Assembly: GCF_005080885.1 (NCBI RefSeq)
Contig: NZ_CP034864.1
Span: forward strand, 333,282-397,281
Direction: 5' to 3'
DNA from: Buchnera aphidicola (Macrosiphoniella sanborni)
Lineage (GTDB): Bacteria; Pseudomonadota; Gammaproteobacteria; Enterobacterales; Enterobacteriaceae
DNA length: 64,000 nucleotides
The notes beneath the pieces were generated by a model. That model did not search any database. It was given only the letters and a program-made list of their open reading frames with translations, and was not told the DNA's origin. The position numbers and the translations under genes are program-made. Shown one piece after another: positions 31,965 through 41,677 of this stretch (positions are counted from its first letter, which is position 1; each line of letters begins with the position of its first letter).

Positions 31965-33080
31965 ATGTCTAAGAAAATATTTTTATTGATGAAATTATTG
32001 TTTTTTATTTTTATAAGTTTTTCATCATTTGTACATGCCGAAAAAATACGTGATTTAACTAGTATTCAAGGCATTAGAGATAATCAACTCATTGGTTATG
32101 GTTTAATAGTAGGATTAAATGGAACAGGTGATCAATCTACACAAATTCCATTTACTAATCAATCATTAAATAATATGTTATCGCAGTTAGGTATTAGTAT
32201 TCCCAAAAATTCTCGTATGAATTTAAAAAATGTTGCTGCAGTTGTTGTTACAGCAAATCTGCCTCCATTTAGTCATACAGGCGAGCAAATAGATGTTGTA
32301 GTTTCATCAATGGGAAATGCAAAAAGTCTTAAAGGAGGAATGTTATTAATGACTCCTTTAAAAGGAACTGATAATCAAATTTATGCTATTGCTCAAGGAA
32401 ATATTTTTATATCAGAAAACAGTGATCAAAATAATAAAATAAGACGAATGCGTATTAATCAGGTTAATTCAGGTAAAATTCATAATGGTGCAACTATTGA
32501 ACGTGAAATTCATACAGATTTTGGAAAGCAAAAAACAATTAATCTACAATTAAATCAAGAAAATTTTAGTACAGCACAACGTATTAGCGATATGATTAAT
32601 ATCAGATATCCAGATACAGCAACACCTATTGATGCCAAAACAGTTCAATTAAGTACTGTTCCTAATAATGATATACAAGTACATATGCTTTCTAGAATTC
32701 AAGATATAGATATTACTTTACCAGCACAAGAAGCTAAAGTTGTAGTTAATACGCATACTGGATCTATAGTTATTAATCAATCAGTAAAATTAGGAGCGTG
32801 TGTAGTTTCAAATGGCAATATGTCAATCATAATAGATAAAATGTATGATGATGAAAACAGAGATTTGAATTTCTTCGAATCAGTTGACACAGAAAATGAT
32901 AACTATCAAATGGATGAAACAAATCAAAACTATTTCGATAATCTTGATTATGATCGAGATAATTTAAATAATATAGTTAATTCTTTAAATGCAATAGGCA
33001 CTAAAACTGATGAATTAACATCTCTTTTACAATTAATGAAAAGTGCTGGTTGTCTAAATGCTAAATTGGAAATTATTTAA
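31965..33080 (+). CDS. flgI: Flagellar P-ring protein FlgI
   Basis: FlgI assembles the periplasmic P-ring around the rod. The 371 residues (E. coli 365) have a signal peptide cleaved after about 25 (VHAEKIRDLTSIQGIRDNQ), LIGYGLIVGLNGTGDQSTQIP, and the conserved C terminus LQLMKSAGCLNAKLEII. The loop before it (about 300-335) is Asp- and Asn-rich, unlike E. coli. AAAGGT precedes the ATG. The stop overlaps the flgJ ATG by one base. Confidence 0.96.
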   Translation: MSKKIFLLMKLLFFIFISFSSFVHAEKIRDLTSIQGIRDNQLIGYGLIVGLNGTGDQSTQIPFTNQSLNNMLSQLGISIPKNSRMNLKNVAAVVVTANLPPFSHTGEQIDVVVSSMGNAKSLKGGMLLMTPLKGTDNQIYAIAQGNIFISENSDQNNKIRRMRINQVNSGKIHNGATIEREIHTDFGKQKTINLQLNQENFSTAQRISDMINIRYPDTATPIDAKTVQLSTVPNNDIQVHMLSRIQDIDITLPAQEAKVVVNTHTGSIVINQSVKLGACVVSNGNMSIIIDKMYDDENRDLNFFESVDTENDNYQMDETNQNYFDNLDYDRDNLNNIVNSLNAIGTKTDELTSLLQLMKSAGCLNAKLEII

Positions 33081-33397
33081 TGAATAATGATAAATTATCA
33101 CTTTTAAATATATCAAATTATAATACGCAATTTGTTCATGAACTTAAACATCACGTTCATAATGATTCAAAAAAATATAAATTAAAAATAGCAAAACAAG
33201 TAGAAAGTATATTTATACAAATATTACTTAAAAGTATGAGAAATTCTTTATTAAAAGATGATTTACTAAATAGTAACCAAATGAATTTATATACTGATAT
33301 ATATGATCAAAAGATCTCTGAAGAAATGAGCAAAAAAGGAATAGGATTAAGTGATATTATTTTAAAACAAATTGAAGTTCAAAAAAATATGTTTTGA
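33080..33397 (+). CDS. flgJ: FlgJ rod-capping domain only (muramidase domain lost)
   Basis: E. coli FlgJ is 313 residues: an N-terminal rod-cap half and a C-terminal muramidase that opens peptidoglycan. Here the protein is 105 residues and ends after the cap domain (QVESIFIQILLKSMRNSLLKD then MYTDIYDQKISEEMS-like segment, read as LYTDIYDQKISEEMSKKGIG). The stop is followed within 32 bp by flgK, so the muramidase has been removed cleanly. The ATG overlaps the flgI stop, suggesting coupling. Similar short FlgJ forms occur in other bacteria with separate muramidases. Confidence 0.88.
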   Translation: MNNDKLSLLNISNYNTQFVHELKHHVHNDSKKYKLKIAKQVESIFIQILLKSMRNSLLKDDLLNSNQMNLYTDIYDQKISEEMSKKGIGLSDIILKQIEVQKNMF

Positions 33398-33428
33398 AAA
33401 AATATTTCATTAAACAGGAAGAATAAAA

Positions 33429-35069
33429 ATGAGTTCTATATTCAATATTGCCATTGCTGGTATAAATGCAATGAAAATTATGATTGATAATACTGTTGAT
33501 AAAATTAATCATCCTCATGCGAAAAACTCAAATACACGTATTTTTGTTGAAAATACGATAGAAAAAGGTTCGAAAACTAATACTACTACAGCCTTAAAAG
33601 TAAAAGAAATATATGATAATTACAATGATTTTATCACAGAAGAAAAACGTAAAACTGATTCAAAAATTCAAGAAGAACAAACTAAAATTGAACAATTACT
33701 AAAATTAGAAGATTTATTTTGCGAAAAAGCTAATATATTTAATGAAATGATTAATTCTGTATATCAACAAATAAAAAAAGATATTATTATAGATCAAAAA
33801 AATACAGTCGATCAAAATATTAGAAATAAATTAAGTGATATTACTTTTGCAATAAAAGATTTTGATAAAAAATTATCTTTTTTAGAAAAAGATACTAAAG
33901 AAGCTATTATTAATAATTTAGCAAAAGTTAATACATTAATCGATGAAATTCATGACATCACTATGAATATACGTTATTTCCCTATTTCACGTATGCGCAA
34001 CACAATTAATGGTTTAATTGAACAAAGAGAAAACTTAGTTGATGAATTAAATTCTTTAATTGGAGTAACAGTTGTTAAAAATCATGATGATTATAAAATT
34101 TCTTTAAATAATGGTATTGCTCTTATAGATAATAATGATAAACAAAATTTAATTCCATTAACATCAGAATCTGATGATAAATATATTAGTATAGGATATA
34201 TTGATCGTAGTGAACAAATAGCTAAAAAAATAGAAAATATGATTCCTACCGCTGTTTTAGGATCACTTCTTCAATTTAGGAGAGGAGAATTAAATGATGC
34301 TAGAAATAAAATAGGACAACTCACAGTAAATTTTGCTGATAGCATTAATGAATACCATGCATTAGGATATGATATTTTTAGAAATAATGGAAAAAAAGTT
34401 TTTAATTTTAGTGATCCAGAAAGTACAGCAAGTTCTACTAATTTATCATCAACAAATACATATGTAAAATGGTACGGTTGTCGTGATGCACAAGATACTG
34501 ATTACGTTGTATATTTTAAAGATGACACTTGGACAGTAACAAAATTAATAGATTATACTACAATACCATGTACCGTACATCAAAAAGATAATCTAACATC
34601 AATGAATTTTGGTGGGATGCAGTTTTTTATAGAAGGGAAAAATGCTGATGGCGATATTTATATGATTAAACCATATTCTAAAACATTAGAAACATTAGAA
34701 TTGTCATTTAATTCTCATGATCCATTTTCATTTTCACTCCCAGAAAAGAACAATAATGAACATAATAACAATACTCTTATAATCAATAAATTTAATGAAG
34801 ACGTTTTATTCAATCGTCAAGAACAATTAGATCAATCTTATCAAAAATTTTCTAAGTCTTTATCTTATAAATATAATCTTCTTGAAGAAAAACTGCCTTT
34901 TAAAAAAAATATGATTAAAATACTCGAAAATAAAAAAATTGCTATGTCTGATAATATTGATAAAGATTATAGTGATTTAAATTATGAGCAAGAATGTTAT
35001 CTTGCAAACGTAAAAGTTTTAGAAACAGCAGAAAATATTTTTAATGAGATAATCGACGCATATAGTTAA
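33429..35069 (+). CDS. flgK: Hook-filament junction protein FlgK
   Basis: FlgK is the first junction protein between hook and filament. The 546 residues (E. coli 547) start [21 protein letters not shown] long central helical region follows, including [21 protein letters not shown] and [26 protein letters not shown]. The C-terminal part ends [27 protein letters not shown]. The usual N-terminal NNIAN..T.GY motif is degraded here. flgL, which follows flgK in E. coli, is absent. A terminator follows. Confidence 0.93.
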   Translation: MSSIFNIAIAGINAMKIMIDNTVDKINHPHAKNSNTRIFVENTIEKGSKTNTTTALKVKEIYDNYNDFITEEKRKTDSKIQEEQTKIEQLLKLEDLFCEKANIFNEMINSVYQQIKKDIIIDQKNTVDQNIRNKLSDITFAIKDFDKKLSFLEKDTKEAIINNLAKVNTLIDEIHDITMNIRYFPISRMRNTINGLIEQRENLVDELNSLIGVTVVKNHDDYKISLNNGIALIDNNDKQNLIPLTSESDDKYISIGYIDRSEQIAKKIENMIPTAVLGSLLQFRRGELNDARNKIGQLTVNFADSINEYHALGYDIFRNNGKKVFNFSDPESTASSTNLSSTNTYVKWYGCRDAQDTDYVVYFKDDTWTVTKLIDYTTIPCTVHQKDNLTSMNFGGMQFFIEGKNADGDIYMIKPYSKTLETLELSFNSHDPFSFSLPEKNNNEHNNNTLIINKFNEDVLFNRQEQLDQSYQKFSKSLSYKYNLLEEKLPFKKNMIKILENKKIAMSDNIDKDYSDLNYEQECYLANVKVLETAENIFNEIIDAYS

Positions 35070-35097
35070 TTTAAATTTATCTATTATGATAAAAAAT

Positions 35098-35131
35098 AAA
35101 AACTTACTTTTAAGTAAGTTTTTATTTTTTA
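35098..35131. terminator. Bidirectional terminator between flgK and rne
   Basis: AAAAACTTACTT and AAGTAAGTTTTT form a 12-bp stem around TT. T-rich runs follow on both strands (TTTTTATTTTTT on plus, and the same on minus). It lies between the convergent ends of flgK and rne and can end both. Confidence 0.85.
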
Positions 35132-35196
35132 TACTAATGAAAATTTTAAATTATTTTTTCAAAATATTCATTTATCTATTAATATTAATAAAAATG

Positions 35197-37911
35197 TTAT
35201 ATTTTAGGTTTTGAAACAGGATAATAAGAAAAATTTTCAGCAATATGTACTCCTGCAGAATTTTTTCTTTGATAATTCAAATGTATCATCAATAAATTAA
35301 ATTGAAAAGTTTGTTGTGTTTGATGTAAATATAAATTATTAGATATTTTGGTGATAGGAGCACTAGATTGATTTTTTTTATTATCTCTTATGAGAGATTG
35401 TTTAAAATATAAATTATGTTTTTCTGAGATCAATATCTTTTTTTTTCTAAAATTTAAAAATAATTTTGAAGGCATAACTATTTGAATTGGATATTTATTT
35501 TCTATATTTTTTTTTAAAATATTTACTTTAGTGATTATTTTTTTTGATTTATAAGAATGTTTATTTCTAATAATTTTTTTATTTTTACATTGACGAAATA
35601 TGTTAGTTTTTTTTTTTAAAATATTTTTCTTTAATGATTTATCAGTATTTAATATTACACTAGGGTAATTTACTGATGTTCTATTTAATCTTAATTGCAA
35701 AAATACTTTTAAAGTAACATTATATATAGGATATGGTATTTGAGAAAAATTTAAAAAATTATTATAGTGATATATAATTTGATTTTTAAAAATATTAGAA
35801 GTATAAAAACATGAATAAATTTTAGAATTATATTTTATACTATGAATATCATTATATTTTTTTAATATATCTTTATTTAAGATAATATTTTCATCACAAC
35901 ATTTATTTTCTAAATCATATTTTTTAATATTGTTTTCTTGTTTTTTAATATTATATAGTAAATTATATTCATCAGAAATTGCTAATTGTTTATTCTCTAA
36001 TAATTGCATCATGTATTTTGAACAAAAATAATACATTTTTTTTAAATCAAAAACATCCTCTTTTCTAAATAATGCAGAAAATGGATTTTTTGCAACTACA
36101 TTTTCAATCTTGTTTTGACATAATGTATTTTTATTTTGAAAAGTATTTTTTTTTAAAATATTAGTAGTAATGAAGATATTTTTAAACCAGTTTATTAACT
36201 TAAATATATAATTGATATTAATTTTTAAAATCTTTTTTAAAAAAACATCTTGATAAGTATATTTTTTGTGTATTTCTTTTTTTTGTATTATATTTTCATT
36301 TTCATTTAAAGGAATACAATCAGTATAATTTATTTTTTTTTTCTGTTTAGTTGTAAGAATTTTTTCTTTTAAAAAATTTGCGATTTTATTATTTTTAGTA
36401 TTAGAATAAGTATAATTAGGAAAATTCTTACTCTCACCTTTTTTAATCCGAGAAATAGAATAATGTGGTGTTTTCATTTTTTTACTAGGAATAATAATGG
36501 TTTTACCACCTGCTTGACGTTTTTCAATAGCATATACTGCTTCACGTTTTTCATTCAATAAATAACATGCAATTTCTATAGGAACCACTGCTCGTACTTC
36601 GTGCGTATTTTCTTTTAAAGCTTCTTCTTCAATTACACGTAAAATAGATAAAGACAGTGATTCGTTATCTCTAATAGTTCCTGAACCTGTACATCGTGGA
36701 CAAATATGATGACTAGATTCACCTAAAGATGAACTTAATCTTTGTCGAGACATTTCTAACAAACCAAATCGAGAAATTTGACCAATTTGAATACGTGCAC
36801 GATCTTCTCGTGCAATTTCACGTAATCGATTTTCAATTGCTCGTTGATGACTAATAGGAGACATGTCTATAAAATCAATAACTATCAAACCTCCTAAATC
36901 GCGTAAACGCAATTGACGAGAAATTTCATCAACTGCTTCCAGATTAGTATTAAATGCTGTAGATTCAATATCTGTTCCAATTTTAGAACGAGAAGAGTTA
37001 ATATCAATAGCTGTTAAAGCTTCAGTACTATCAACCATTATTGAACCGCCAGAAGGCAATCTAACTTTTCTTTGAAAAGCAGAATTAATTTGTGTTTCAA
37101 TCTGAAAATAACTAAAAAGAGGAATATTTCCAGTATATAATTTGATTTTATTAGTGAAATCTGGACGACCTAAAAAACTAATATGTTTTCGTGCTAATTC
37201 TAATATTGTAGGATTATCAATTAAAATTTCTCCAATATCTTGGCATAAATAATCTCTAAACGCACGTACAATAATATTACTTTCTTGATGAATTAAAAAT
37301 GGTGCTTTTACACTATTTGCTAGTTTTTGAATTTTTCTCCAATGCTTTAATCTTAGTGATAAATCCCATCTTAATGAATCTATAGATTTTCCTGCACCAG
37401 CAGTTCTAATAATTAAACCCATATCTTTAGGAAATTTTAATAAATTAAATAATTCTTTTAATACTAATCTATCATCACCTTTAATTCTTCTTGAAATACC
37501 ACCGGATTTAGGATTATTAGGCATAAGTACTAAATAACTTCCTGATAAACTAATAAAAGTAGTTAAAGATGCGCCTTTATTACCTCGTTCTTCTTTATTT
37601 ATTTGAACAATAATTTCTTGTCCTTCTTGTAAAATTTCTTTAATATTAGAACCTAAATTATAAATATATTTTTCTGGAAAATACTCTTGAGAAACTTCTT
37701 TTAATGGTAAAAACCCATTTTTTTTTTCACCATAATCTACAAAAGCAGCTTCTAAACTAGGTTCTATGCGAGTGATTTTTCCTTTGTATATATTTGATTT
37801 TTTTGATTCAGATCCAGAATTTTCTATATTAAGATCATATAAACGTTGACCATCAACTAAAGCTACACGCAACTCTTCCTGCTGAGTTGCATTAATTAAC
37901 ATTCTTTTCAT
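35197..37911 (-). CDS. rne: Ribonuclease E
   Basis: RNase E starts mRNA decay and processes rRNA and tRNA. From MKRMLINATQQEELRVALVDG the protein is 904 residues (E. coli 1061). It holds an S1 domain (about 35-120), 5' sensor, the DNase I-like site with the metal Asp residues in LTAIDIN and VIDFIDM, and the Zn-link CPRC. After about 530 the sequence is Lys/Asn/Ile-rich and not conserved, except the last 50 residues: SSAPITK and NSAGVHIAENFSYYPVSKPKI resemble the PNPase-binding end of E. coli RNase E. An in-frame run of eleven A lies in the variable part (35607-35617). The start at 37911 matches E. coli; an open frame runs upstream to 38004. Confidence 0.94.
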   Translation of the reverse strand: MKRMLINATQQEELRVALVDGQRLYDLNIENSGSESKKSNIYKGKITRIEPSLEAAFVDYGEKKNGFLPLKEVSQEYFPEKYIYNLGSNIKEILQEGQEIIVQINKEERGNKGASLTTFISLSGSYLVLMPNNPKSGGISRRIKGDDRLVLKELFNLLKFPKDMGLIIRTAGAGKSIDSLRWDLSLRLKHWRKIQKLANSVKAPFLIHQESNIIVRAFRDYLCQDIGEILIDNPTILELARKHISFLGRPDFTNKIKLYTGNIPLFSYFQIETQINSAFQRKVRLPSGGSIMVDSTEALTAIDINSSRSKIGTDIESTAFNTNLEAVDEISRQLRLRDLGGLIVIDFIDMSPISHQRAIENRLREIAREDRARIQIGQISRFGLLEMSRQRLSSSLGESSHHICPRCTGSGTIRDNESLSLSILRVIEEEALKENTHEVRAVVPIEIACYLLNEKREAVYAIEKRQAGGKTIIIPSKKMKTPHYSISRIKKGESKNFPNYTYSNTKNNKIANFLKEKILTTKQKKKINYTDCIPLNENENIIQKKEIHKKYTYQDVFLKKILKININYIFKLINWFKNIFITTNILKKNTFQNKNTLCQNKIENVVAKNPFSALFRKEDVFDLKKMYYFCSKYMMQLLENKQLAISDEYNLLYNIKKQENNIKKYDLENKCCDENIILNKDILKKYNDIHSIKYNSKIYSCFYTSNIFKNQIIYHYNNFLNFSQIPYPIYNVTLKVFLQLRLNRTSVNYPSVILNTDKSLKKNILKKKTNIFRQCKNKKIIRNKHSYKSKKIITKVNILKKNIENKYPIQIVMPSKLFLNFRKKKILISEKHNLYFKQSLIRDNKKNQSSAPITKISNNLYLHQTQQTFQFNLLMIHLNYQRKNSAGVHIAENFSYYPVSKPKI

Positions 37912-38182
37912 TATAACTTTTTCTCTCTTATTTTTATAAATAAGTAAAAACATCAACAGGAAATATAAAACTATTACAATATTCACTTCATTTGAAATCA
38001 TCATTAACCGAATACTATATAATATTTTCTAAATAACACTACAAAATGAATGTATTCATAAATTATTATATATAAATATATATATTTTCAAAAAATATAT
38101 ATCAAAATATAATTAATATATTTATATACATAAATATATTATAATAAATAAAAATTAAAATTACTTGAAAATCGAATTTTTA

Positions 38183-39127
38183 ATGAAATATAAAATTACA
38201 TCTACATCTATTACACATATTGATAAAGATATGATAAATCAAAGAATAGATAATTTTATGCATGGTAAATTTAAAAATGTACCTAAAAGTATGATTTATC
38301 GTATTATTAGAACAGGAAAAGTTCGAATTAATGATAAAAAAATTCAGCCATATTACAAACTACAAACTGGAGACATATTAAAAATTCCACCAATAAAAAT
38401 TTTATATCATCCAAAAAAAAGTTTTTTTCCTTTAAACAATGCAAAAATTTTATTAAATAGTATTTTATATGAAGACAACGATCTATTAATCATTAACAAA
38501 CCTTCAGGAATCGCAGTACATGGTGGTAGCGGCTGTACTTTTGGAGTTATAGAATATTTTCGTAAATTACGTCCATTAGATAAATTTCTTGAACTTGTAC
38601 ATCGAATTGATCGTGAAACATCAGGTATTTTAATAATAGCAAAAAAACGCCAATCTTTAGTATTTTTACATAAACAATTACGAGAAAAAAAAATAGAAAA
38701 AGAATACATAGCATTAGTACATGGTACATGGCCAATTAACATAAAAAAAATTTCAGAACCGCTGTTAAAAGTAAAATTTCAAAATAATGAAAAAAAAGTC
38801 TTAATTAATCCAAATGGAAAACCTTCAGAAACTTATTTTTATATTAAAAAAACATTTTCTAAATCAACTTTATTATCAATTATTCCTAAAACTGGTAGAA
38901 CACATCAAATTCGTGCACATGCTTTACATGCAGGACATCCAATATTGTTTGATAAACGTTATGGTAAAAATAATTTAGATGCTCATATAAAAAATAAAAT
39001 CAGTATATGTAGATTATTACTTCATTCTTATAAAATTAATTTTATACATCCAAAAAATGGAAATATAACTTTTATTACTGCTCCACTAGATAGAGAATTT
39101 CAAAATTATTTAAATAATATGATATAG
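38183..39127 (+). CDS. rluC: 23S rRNA pseudouridine synthase RluC
   Basis: RluC makes pseudouridine at 955, 2504 and 2580 of 23S rRNA. From 38183 it is 314 residues (E. coli 319). It has an N-terminal S4 domain (QRIDNFMHGKFKNVPKSMIYRI) and the catalytic domain with the active Asp in VHRIDRETSGI, then GRTHQIRAH. An in-frame TTG at 38165 is an alternative start. It is divergent from rne, as in E. coli. The 271-bp spacer may hold the rne leader. Confidence 0.95.
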   Translation: MKYKITSTSITHIDKDMINQRIDNFMHGKFKNVPKSMIYRIIRTGKVRINDKKIQPYYKLQTGDILKIPPIKILYHPKKSFFPLNNAKILLNSILYEDNDLLIINKPSGIAVHGGSGCTFGVIEYFRKLRPLDKFLELVHRIDRETSGILIIAKKRQSLVFLHKQLREKKIEKEYIALVHGTWPINIKKISEPLLKVKFQNNEKKVLINPNGKPSETYFYIKKTFSKSTLLSIIPKTGRTHQIRAHALHAGHPILFDKRYGKNNLDAHIKNKISICRLLLHSYKINFIHPKNGNITFITAPLDREFQNYLNNMI

Positions 39128-39196
39128 TTTATACAAAGAAATTTCTAAAATAAATTAATATATCAATATTTAACATAAAAATGAGAATTATAATAT

Positions 39197-39361
39197 ATGG
39201 CAGTTCAAAAAAGTAAACCAACTCGTTCTAAAAGAGGTATGAGACGCTCTCATGACTCTTTATTAAAATCCACTTTATCTATAGATAAATTTTCTAATGA
39301 AATACATATTCGACACCATATTACTACTAAAGGCTATTATAAAGGGAAAAAAGTCATATAA
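39197..39361 (+). CDS. rpmF: 50S ribosomal protein L32
   Basis: This 54-residue protein (E. coli 57) starts [20 protein letters not shown] and ends YYKGKKVI, close to E. coli L32 throughout. It is followed in E. coli by plsX and fabH; both are missing here and fabD comes next after about 230 bp. Confidence 0.97.
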   Translation: MAVQKSKPTRSKRGMRRSHDSLLKSTLSIDKFSNEIHIRHHITTKGYYKGKKVI

Positions 39362-39376
39362 AAAAAAATAAAAAAA

Positions 39377-39397
39377 ATGGTACTATTATAGTACCAT
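39377..39397. terminator. 9-bp perfect hairpin after rpmF
   Basis: ATGGTACTA and TAGTACCAT flank TTA. The plus side has no T-tract (TGTAAAAAAA follows), while a long A-tract precedes the stem. It may stabilise the rpmF mRNA end or attenuate transcription into fabD. Confidence 0.5.
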
Positions 39398-39590
39398 TGT
39401 AAAAAAATTATATAAATAATACATAAATTGTATATTATTTTAATTCAATATTTATATGAAAAAATAAAATAAATTTAATTATTCAAGGAATAAGAAATCT
39501 TTATATTATTCAATAAGTTGCACTAATCTTACTAAAGAAAATAATTTTATTATCTAAAAATATTAATTTTTAATAAAAATGGTAATTATA

Positions 39591-40544
39591 ATGACTTCAT
39601 TTGTAATGTTGTTTCCAGGACAAGGTTCGCAATATATCGGAATGTTATCTTCCTTTTTTTATAATGAAAAAAATAATATCTTTCAAAATACTTTTAATAA
39701 AGCATCAGATTATATACACTATGATTTATTAAAACTAATAAAAGAAGGACCTGAACAGCAATTAAAAAAAAGTCAATATACTCAAGTCGCGATATTAACT
39801 GCTTCATATGCAATATATCGTTTTTGGAAATACCAAAAAGGAATATCTCCATTGTTTATGTCTGGACATAGTTTAGGTGAATATTCAGCATTAGTATGCT
39901 CTAGTTCTATTAAATTTTTAGATGCATTAAATATTGTTTTTTTACGAGGAAAATTAATGCAAAAAATTACAAAAAACAAATCATATTCAATGCAAGCAAT
40001 TATTGGTATAGATAAAAAAAAAATTCAATATATATGTGAAATGATATCAAAAAAAAGAAAAATAGTGTCTTTAGCTAGTATCAACTCTAATGATCAAATT
40101 GTTATTTCAGGAGATGAATCTGCTGTAAAGAAAGTATCTTCAAATTGTAAAAAATTAGGTGCAAAACATATATTAAAAATTAATGTTAATATACCTGCTC
40201 ATTCAATATTCATGAAACCAGTATCTAAAAAAATAGAAAAACTTTTAAATATTATTACTATAAAACCACCCAAAATTCCAGTAATTAACAATGTAGATGT
40301 TGCAATTGAATATACCAAAAAAAACATAAAAAATGCATTATTAAGACAAATTTATAGTACTGTAAGATGGAAAGAAATTATAGATTTCATAAAATCAAAA
40401 AAAATTTTTACAATGTTAGAAATTGGACCGAATCAAATTTTAACCAATTTAAATAAAAAAGACCATAACATTATTGCATTTAATACTAAAAATTTAAAAA
40501 ATTTCTCAACTGCATTCAATACAATTAATTTAATAAAAAAATGA
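39591..40544 (+). CDS. fabD: Malonyl-CoA:ACP transacylase
   Basis: FabD loads malonate onto acyl carrier protein for fatty acid elongation. From 39591 (MTSFVMLFPGQGSQYIGML) it is 317 residues (E. coli 309). The serine nucleophile is in SGHSLGEYSALVCS (about 92) and the catalytic His in NIPAHSIFMKPVS. The Gln of PGQGSQ is kept. The last codons overlap fabG by ATGA. plsX and fabH upstream, and fabF downstream of acpP, are missing from this E. coli-type cluster. Confidence 0.95.
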   Translation: MTSFVMLFPGQGSQYIGMLSSFFYNEKNNIFQNTFNKASDYIHYDLLKLIKEGPEQQLKKSQYTQVAILTASYAIYRFWKYQKGISPLFMSGHSLGEYSALVCSSSIKFLDALNIVFLRGKLMQKITKNKSYSMQAIIGIDKKKIQYICEMISKKRKIVSLASINSNDQIVISGDESAVKKVSSNCKKLGAKHILKINVNIPAHSIFMKPVSKKIEKLLNIITIKPPKIPVINNVDVAIEYTKKNIKNALLRQIYSTVRWKEIIDFIKSKKIFTMLEIGPNQILTNLNKKDHNIIAFNTKNLKNFSTAFNTINLIKK

Positions 40545-41275
40545 AAAAAAATAAAAAAACCGCGTTAATTACAGGTGCAAATCGAGGAATCGGAAAAACT
40601 ATAGCAAAAACATTAATTAAACAAGGTATTCAAATTATTGGAACTTCTACTACAGAAGACGGCGTAGAAAAAATTAATAATTATTCAAAAAAAAATGGAT
40701 TTGGTATAATTTTAAATTTAAAAAATACTGATTCAATTATTGAAACAATGAAAGAAATTTATAAAAAACAATATTCTATTGATATTTTAATTAATAATGC
40801 CGGCATTAAAAAAGATAATTTATTAATAAAAATGACAAAAACAGAATGGGAAGATGTTATACAAATCAATTTATCATCAGTATTTTATCTTGTAAAATCT
40901 GTTATTGGTTCTATGATTAGAAAAAGACAAGGTAGAATCATTACTATTGGTTCAATCATTGCTAATATAGGAAACAAAGGTCAAGTCAATTATAGTGCCT
41001 CAAAATCCGGATTAATAGGATTACATAAATCATTAGCATTAGAAGTAGCATCAAAAGGTATTACTGTAAATATTATTTCACCTGGCTTTATTAATACAAA
41101 TTTTACTAATACATTAAGTTTCAAACAATATCAAAAATATTTATCTAATATTCCTGTTAAAAGAACGGGATATAAAGAAGAAATAGCTCATGCCGTGATA
41201 TTTTTAACATCAAACAAAGCATCTTATATTACTGGACATACCTTACATATAAATGGAGGCATGTATATGATGTAA
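40541..41275 (+). CDS. fabG: 3-oxoacyl-ACP reductase
   Basis: FabG reduces 3-oxoacyl-ACP with NADPH. The 244 residues equal E. coli FabG. They show the cofactor loop TGANRGIGKTIA (about 12-23), NNAGIKKDNLL, and the catalytic Tyr and Lys in NYSASKSGLIGL (about 151). The end HTLHINGGMYM is typical. The ATG overlaps the fabD stop (ATGA), so translation is probably coupled. Confidence 0.97.
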   Translation: MKKNKKTALITGANRGIGKTIAKTLIKQGIQIIGTSTTEDGVEKINNYSKKNGFGIILNLKNTDSIIETMKEIYKKQYSIDILINNAGIKKDNLLIKMTKTEWEDVIQINLSSVFYLVKSVIGSMIRKRQGRIITIGSIIANIGNKGQVNYSASKSGLIGLHKSLALEVASKGITVNIISPGFINTNFTNTLSFKQYQKYLSNIPVKRTGYKEEIAHAVIFLTSNKASYITGHTLHINGGMYMM

Positions 41276-41363
41276 TCATATACAATGTTGCATAGTCAAT
41301 TTTTATTTCTATAAACATTTAAAAAATTAATTTTCACTATACTAACTATAAAGATATTTAAAA

Positions 41364-41609
41364 ATGAATAACGTTGAAAAAAGAATCAAAAAAATAATTG
41401 TAGAAAAACTAGATGTAAAAGAAGAAAATCTTTTCAATCACACTTCCTTTATAGAAGATCTTGGAGCCGATTCTTTAGATACAGTAGAACTAATTATGGC
41501 TTTAGAAGAAGAATTTGATATTGAAATCTCAGATGAAGAAGCAGAGAAAATTACTACAATACAAAAAACAATTGATTATATTAATAATTATCATTTGAAA
41601 AATAAATAA
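41364..41609 (+). CDS. acpP: Acyl carrier protein
   Basis: ACP carries growing acyl chains on a phosphopantetheine arm. The 81 residues (E. coli 78) are acidic, with the attachment Ser in [20 protein letters not shown] and the helix [18 protein letters not shown]. It serves FabD and FabG upstream. fabF, next in E. coli, is absent and tmk follows. Confidence 0.97.
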   Translation: MNNVEKRIKKIIVEKLDVKEENLFNHTSFIEDLGADSLDTVELIMALEEEFDIEISDEEAEKITTIQKTIDYINNYHLKNK

Positions 41610-41677
41610 TTTTAACAAATTTTATAAAAATTTATATAAAACACTTACAAAAATATAACATTAATCAATACTTTAAA

